In this document: piece after piece, positions 60,288 through 64,000 of the stretch
Layout: each line of letters starts with the position of its first letter
How positions within the stretch are numbered: position 1 is the stretch's first letter
From: Microtetraspora glauca
GTDB lineage: Bacteria > Actinomycetota > Actinomycetes > Streptosporangiales > Streptosporangiaceae
Length of the DNA: 64,000 nucleotides
NCBI GenBank assembly: GCA_001570385.1
Contig: BBYL01000032.1
Span: forward strand, 44,385-108,384
Direction: 5' to 3'
Translations under genes and position numbers: made by a program
The notes under the pieces: generated by a model
The model's database searches: none
Seen by the model: only the letters and a program-made list of their open reading frames with translations
What the model was told of the DNA's origin: nothing

Positions 60288-61673
60288 CCCAGCATGTTCG
60301 TTCGAGGCGAGCGAACTCTCGGCCCCCGCATGCCCGGGCGCCAGAAGAGGCGCCCAGGGTCGTTCCGGCACCGCGTGCCCCGCCAGGTCACCGCGACGCC
60401 TGCCCGTACGGGCAGGCGCTTGATTCCGTTGATGAAGTGGCTCTGGAGGTAGGCGGGCTCGCCGACCCGCAGTCGGGGCAGGCGGTGCAGCACATGCCGC
60501 AGGAGCTCGGTGAGCTGGGCCTTGGCGACATGCGCTCCGAGGCAGTGATGCACTCCGCCGCCGCCGAACCCCACGTGTGGGTTGGGCGTCCGGTCGAGCC
60601 GAAGCTCCGCTGGCTCCACGAAGGCGCGCTCGTCCCGGTTGCCGGAGCGGTAGAACAGGGCGACCTTCTCGCCCGCCGCGATCTGCCGGCCGCCCGGCAC
60701 CGTGTCCACCATGGCGGTACGCGTGAACTGGATGACAGGTGACGCGTAGCGTACGAACTCGTCCACAGCGGTGCCGATGCGACCGTCGAAGTCCGCCATC
60801 AGCCACCGCTTCTGCTCCGGATGGTCGGCGAGCGCCTTGATCGCGTGAGTGGCGGTCTGCTTGGTCGTGTCATGGCCCGCGGTGCTGAGCAACACCAGTA
60901 ACGCGCCGACCTGCTCCTCACTGAGCCGCTGCCCGTCGATCTCGGCCTGGACGACACCGGTGATCAGGTCGGCGGTGGGCTCACACCGCCGTTGCCGCGC
61001 GAGCTCCGCACCGAGGCCGTGCAGGTAGGCGACCTGCTCGAGGAAGAACGACGTGGGGTCCTGCCCCTGGTTGTATTCGGGGTCGCTGGAACCGAAGATC
61101 GCCTCAGTGGCGCGGGCGACTCTGTCCCGCTCGTGCGGCGGTACACCGAGCATCTCCCACGCGGTGCGCATCGGCAGCGCCGCGGCACACCCGGACACGA
61201 AATCCACCTCGTCATCCACCCCGTCATCCGTGTCGTCGCCGGAGGCCAGGGCGGCGGCGAATCGATCGACGATTTCTTCGGCGTTGGCCTCGATCTGGCT
61301 CCGGATCCGGGCGATCTGCCGCGGGGTGAACGCGGCACTCACCAGTCGGCGGAAGGTCGTCTGCCGCGGCGGGTCCATCGCGAGGAAGAAGCTGGTCAGC
61401 GTGGCGACCTCCAGCGGGAACGGCTCCAGCGAGACACCGTTGGCCGAGCTGAAGATCTCGCTGTTCCTGCTGACGTACCGGATGTCCTCGTTGCGGGTCA
61501 CCGCCCAGAATCCGCTCTCGCTGTGTGGGAACGGCACATCGATGGGGGCGCTGCCACGAGACGGGACGTTCTTCGCGCAGCTCACGGAAGGATTCGTCGC
61601 GAACGGCCGCGGGCTGCGCCCAGAACGCCGCAGACGAGGTGTCCACCTTGTCGAAGGCCCTGGCTTCAGGCAT
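60266..61673 (-). pseudogene. Cytochrome P450, CYP125-like, interrupted by one frameshift
   Basis: The N-terminus (MPEARAFDKVDTSSAAFWAQ to RELREERPVSWQ) and the rest of the protein (IDVPFPHSESGFWAVTRNED onward) are in different frames. Removing one base from the five-G run at 61544-61548 joins them into WQRPIDVPFPH, a normal P450 sequence of about 468 aa. The rest is intact: the I-helix with AGHDTT, EFVRYASP (ExxR) and the haem loop FGGGGVHHCLG. The sequence recalls CYP125, the cholesterol 26-hydroxylase, and fits the steroid theme. The shift may be real, a phase-variable tract or a sequencing error. The 40-residue C-terminal tail is atypical. Confidence 0.75.
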
Positions 61674-61844
61674 GGGTGTGCACCTCCGCCGTGCCGTTGC
61701 CGGCGTCCGCCGGAAGCCCGTCGGAGAGCGGGTGTAGGTGGTCGGAGGTGTCGTAGCCGACCGCGAGGATTCGAAAGCCGAACATGCGCCCAGCGTGGGC
61801 GGTGCACGATCCCGGCCGCCTGAGCGAAGGTTCCCGGCTCTCCA

Positions 61845-61925
61845 GGAACAGCGGAGGGACCGGGGAACAGCGGAACCAGGGAACAGCGGAGGATCCCGGG
61901 AACAGCGGATCCCGGGAACAGCGGA
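61845..61925. repeat. Five direct repeats of GGAACAGCGGA upstream of the P450 gene
   Basis: Identical 11-mers begin at 61845, 61864, 61880, 61899 and 61915, with alternating spacings of 19, 16, 19 and 16 bases. Interspersed TCCCGGGA palindromes occur at 61894, 61910 and 61929. They lie 170-250 bases upstream of the P450 start. An iteron-like binding array or simple tandem expansion. Confidence 0.75.
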
Positions 61926-62093
61926 GAATCCCGGGAGCATTGGGCGCGGGCCCGCCGCCTGCTCGAACTCCCCCGGGAACTTTCAAGCTCCACGAACCAC
62001 ACCAGAACACCTGCAGGTAACCGTGTGACAGAGAGACCAGCCTCGAAAATCCCCGCCGAAAAAGTCCGGCTCCATCCGGATCGGAGGTCCGGC

Positions 62094-62260
62094 TCATCCT
62101 GCCTCTGGAGACATCCGTTCCACCATCCGCCTGCGGGTCAGCACCCTGAAACCCTTCACAACTGCATTGCGCGGCAGCGCGACGATGTCGATCTTCTCCT
62201 GCTCGCTCGCTTGCTCCGTCGCGCCCTCATGCAGTCGGTCAGCGATGACGACGCTCCTCG
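62094..62260 (-). pseudogene. Degenerate transposase fragment (IS5-like)
   Basis: The minus-strand frame ends KIDIVALPRNAVVKGF then RVLTRRRMVERMSPEAG, resembling the DIV-x-KGFVVLPRRWVVERTFAWL region near the C-terminus of IS5-family transposases. It is short, divergent and without the catalytic Asp and Glu regions. Recognition rests on this motif alone. Confidence 0.4.
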
Positions 62261-62341
62261 GTTGGTAAGAACTGCGACGACAACGGCTTGGAGCGGGCGG
62301 ATGCGCTATGCGCCTGTCCGTCCGTTTCCGCCTCTTGCCCC

Positions 62342-62419
62342 GCGCGCAGCATCCGCTGGGAGATCCGAGACGACATGCACGAGGCGTTTATTGCCCTCGC
62401 CACCGCCATCATCTACTGA
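62342..62419 (+). pseudogene. Transposase C-terminal remnant (IS5-like)
   Basis: The plus-strand frame reads SIRWEIRDDMHEAFIALA and ends TAIIY-stop, close to the IRWERRADIHxAFLALACxLI end of many IS5-group transposases. The upstream frame does not continue the match. With the opposite-strand fragment at 62094-62260 it suggests remains of more than one insertion. Confidence 0.45.
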
Positions 62420-62693
62420 CGGCGCCTCATCCGGCTGATCGCTGTGTCAGGAGTTCTGGCCTGACGCGCGACGTGCCACCGCCCACCCCAACGGTAGCGG
62501 CGCTGGTATAGGCGGCAGCGGCGGCGGAACCGCCAGCGGCGCCGGTGCCACCGGAAGACAAGCATGGGTCGGGTGGCCGGGGGAGGGATCTCACGTCCCA
62601 GCCACGCCGACGATGGGTGCCGCCGCACCTTGCGCGACATATGGGGTCCCTCTCCTTACGCCTTCCCCCAGAAGGTGGAGAACACCCGGCGGT

Positions 62694-62950
62694 GCAGGAC
62701 ATTTGCAATGTCGAGAACACCCAGAATGTGCAGGACATGCAGGAACATGAAGAGCGTGCCGGACACGCAGAACATTCAGGACATTCAGAGTGTGCAGGAC
62801 ATTCAGAGTGTGCAGGACATTCAGAGTGTGCAGGACATTCAGAGTGTGCAGGACATTCAGAGTGTGCAGGACATTCAGAGTGTGCAGGACATGCGGGAAC
62901 GCCAGAACGTGCGGGACATGCAGAACGTGCCGGACATCCAGCACATTCGG
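62694..62950. repeat. 18-bp tandem array (six perfect copies) with degenerate flanks
   Basis: ATTCAGAGTGTGCAGGAC is repeated six times without change at 62783-62890. Flanking sequence from about 62694 and to about 62950 has decayed copies built from related 9-bp half-units (such as GTGCAGGAC and ATGCAGAAC). The unit is a multiple of three, so all six frames stay open; no coding claim follows from that. The array is far lower in GC than the surrounding genome. The gap 61674-63095 holds only this, the iterons and the transposase remnants. Confidence 0.9.
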
Positions 62951-63095
62951 CTCACTTTCTGCGTATCGCATCCGATATTTCCCGAATTAAGATAGCAATT
63001 TCATCATCGAAATTATTTGCGAATTCGACTTGCCGACGCCTCGCCCGTCTGGCACTATTCATACAGGCGTTCTAATCCGTGATCGGGGGTGGGGT

Positions 63096-64000
63096 GTGGT
63101 CGAGCTCTTCGGACCTTCCGGGTTCTATTCGGAGAAACCGGCAGATCACATCGAATCCGGCCCTTGTGATGCGGATTGGTGGGATCGAGTAACGGCGCCA
63201 AGCTCGGCCGGGATTCCTGAAATATCCCACGGCACTTCAGTGCTGGCCATTGACGACTTTCTTCCCGGCAAGGATGAAATCGGCAGCCGGGTTTCTTCCG
63301 GCTGGGTTCCACTCGAGAAGGCGCTACCACTCCCCGGATGGCCGCGACAAGGCACACTTTTCCGCGATCGGGATCCCATTTCCTCGCCGTCAAAGCCCAT
63401 CACTACCGCGCCAGAGACCGCGGCTTCACGCACCGCTGCTCCTGCGGGCGCCGCTTCCGACACCCCGGTTCGCGAGATCACCATCGGCGACGCCTCTGGG
63501 GGTTCTTCTCCCGGTGCGGGTCGGGTGTCGTGGCCGTTGGTGGCGTCGGTCCGGGAGACGGCGTCCGCGTTGGCGCTCGCGGTGGTGCCGGAGTCCGCGC
63601 CTGTGTGTCTGGCCGAGGTAGAGGATCTGTTGTTCGCGCGGGATCGGCTGGTTTCGGCGGTCGCGGCGCGGGTGGAGCGGGTCCACGCTGCTGGTGAGGC
63701 CAGGGCGCATGGGCATGCGTCGACGAAGTTGTGGTTGCGTACGGCGGTGGGGATGAGCGTCGCGGGGGCGGGGCGGTTGGTCGCGCTCGCGGTCGAGCTG
63801 GCTCGTCTGCCTGTGGTTCGGGCTCGGTTCGCTGACGGCAGTCTGGCGGAGGGGTATGTGACGGCGATCTGCGCGGCGACCGGCCGGTTGACCGATGAGC
63901 AGGCCGTGTTGGCGGAGTCGATTCTGGTCGCGTTGGCGGATCAGGCGGGTCCGGCGGAGATCGCGCGGGCGGGCCGGTATCTGTATGCGGTGCTCAATCC
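63096..64000 (+). CDS. DUF222 / HNH-endonuclease family (13E12-like) protein, 3' end outside window
   Basis: The frame is open from 62991 to the window end. The conserved DUF222 part begins near 63612: EVEDLLFARDRLVSAVAARV, then HGHASTKLWLRTAVGMSVAGAG and RFADGSLAEGYVTAICAATG. An HNH nuclease domain is expected beyond the window. The proposed GTG at 63096 follows GGGGGTGGG and gives a long, poorly conserved N-terminus (about 170 residues) of lower GC; a later start cannot be excluded. These multicopy actinobacterial genes are often linked to mobile DNA, in keeping with the disturbed sequence upstream. Confidence 0.75.
   Translation, partial: MVELFGPSGFYSEKPADHIESGPCDADWWDRVTAPSSAGIPEISHGTSVLAIDDFLPGKDEIGSRVSSGWVPLEKALPLPGWPRQGTLFRDRDPISSPSKPITTAPETAASRTAAPAGAASDTPVREITIGDASGGSSPGAGRVSWPLVASVRETASALALAVVPESAPVCLAEVEDLLFARDRLVSAVAARVERVHAAGEARAHGHASTKLWLRTAVGMSVAGAGRLVALAVELARLPVVRARFADGSLAEGYVTAICAATGRLTDEQAVLAESILVALADQAGPAEIARAGRYLYAVLN

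Noticed and set aside
62783..62890. CRISPR array
   Set aside because: The repeats are head to tail without spacers and only 18 bp long; no cas genes are present.
62545..63075. Open frames through the 18-bp repeats as a possible repeat protein
   Set aside because: The unit length is a multiple of three and lacks stops, so all frames stay open; no RBS, conserved domain or codon bias supports any one frame.

Overview
The window is about 70 % GC, with tightly packed genes, four-base ATGA/GTGA start-stop overlaps and GTG/TTG starts. It looks like the chromosome of a filamentous actinobacterium, probably of the order Streptosporangiales (Actinomadura, Thermomonospora, Nonomuraea or similar). That placement is inferred from gene content, not from a marker gene.

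Region 1 (1-30433) is mainly a steroid or sterol catabolic island. It starts with the 3' part of a type I sulfatase and an SDR. A branched-chain-type (HAAT) ABC importer follows: lipoprotein, fused LivH-LivM permease, two ATPases and a small membrane protein. Next come a flavin/Fe-S 'old yellow enzyme' and an igr-like side-chain operon (FadD17-like ligase, acyl-CoA dehydrogenase, ChsH2-like MaoC-DUF35, second acyl-CoA dehydrogenase, ChsH1-like MaoC, Ltp2-like aldolase, hydratase 2). An SDR stands opposite a FadD3-like ligase. After an unrelated insert (WYL regulator/epoxide hydrolase, a two-component system, a GT-C-like membrane protein) the C/D-ring genes appear in the mycobacterial KstR2-regulon order: SDR (Rv3548c-like) divergent from echA20-ipdA-ipdB-ipdC. 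Three of the steroid promoters share the inverted repeat TCCCG-N5-CGGGA, and the SDR/echA20 promoter carries a KstR2-like palindrome.

Region 2 (30434-33868) has two strong hairpins, a DUF1838 protein divergent from a flavin amine oxidase across a palindrome-rich promoter, and a DUF4097-like lipoprotein. Region 3 (33875-47475) is a LacI-controlled sugar locus: two secreted DUF5722-type glycosidase-like proteins, a LacI repressor, a GH78 alpha-L-rhamnosidase and an ABC sugar importer. Seven copies of a TTGAAACGTTTCAA-type operator tie it together.

Region 4 (47644-53269) resembles LitR/CarH light-response loci: photolyase divergent from a MerR-B12-binding regulator, an ECF sigma factor, a DUF523-DUF1722 protein and an SDR-DUF2867 protein. 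A decayed MerR gene follows. Region 5 (53652-60008) is a stress/dormancy-type set: OsmC, two universal stress proteins, an Acg-like nitroreductase and a GNAT/acyl-CoA-ligase fusion.

Region 6 (60266-64000) is disturbed DNA: a CYP125-like P450 with a frameshift, about 1.4 kb without an intact gene (11-bp iterons, IS5-like transposase remnants, an 18-bp tandem array, lower GC), and the 5' part of a DUF222/HNH-type gene running off the end. No tRNA, rRNA or CRISPR array was recognised.
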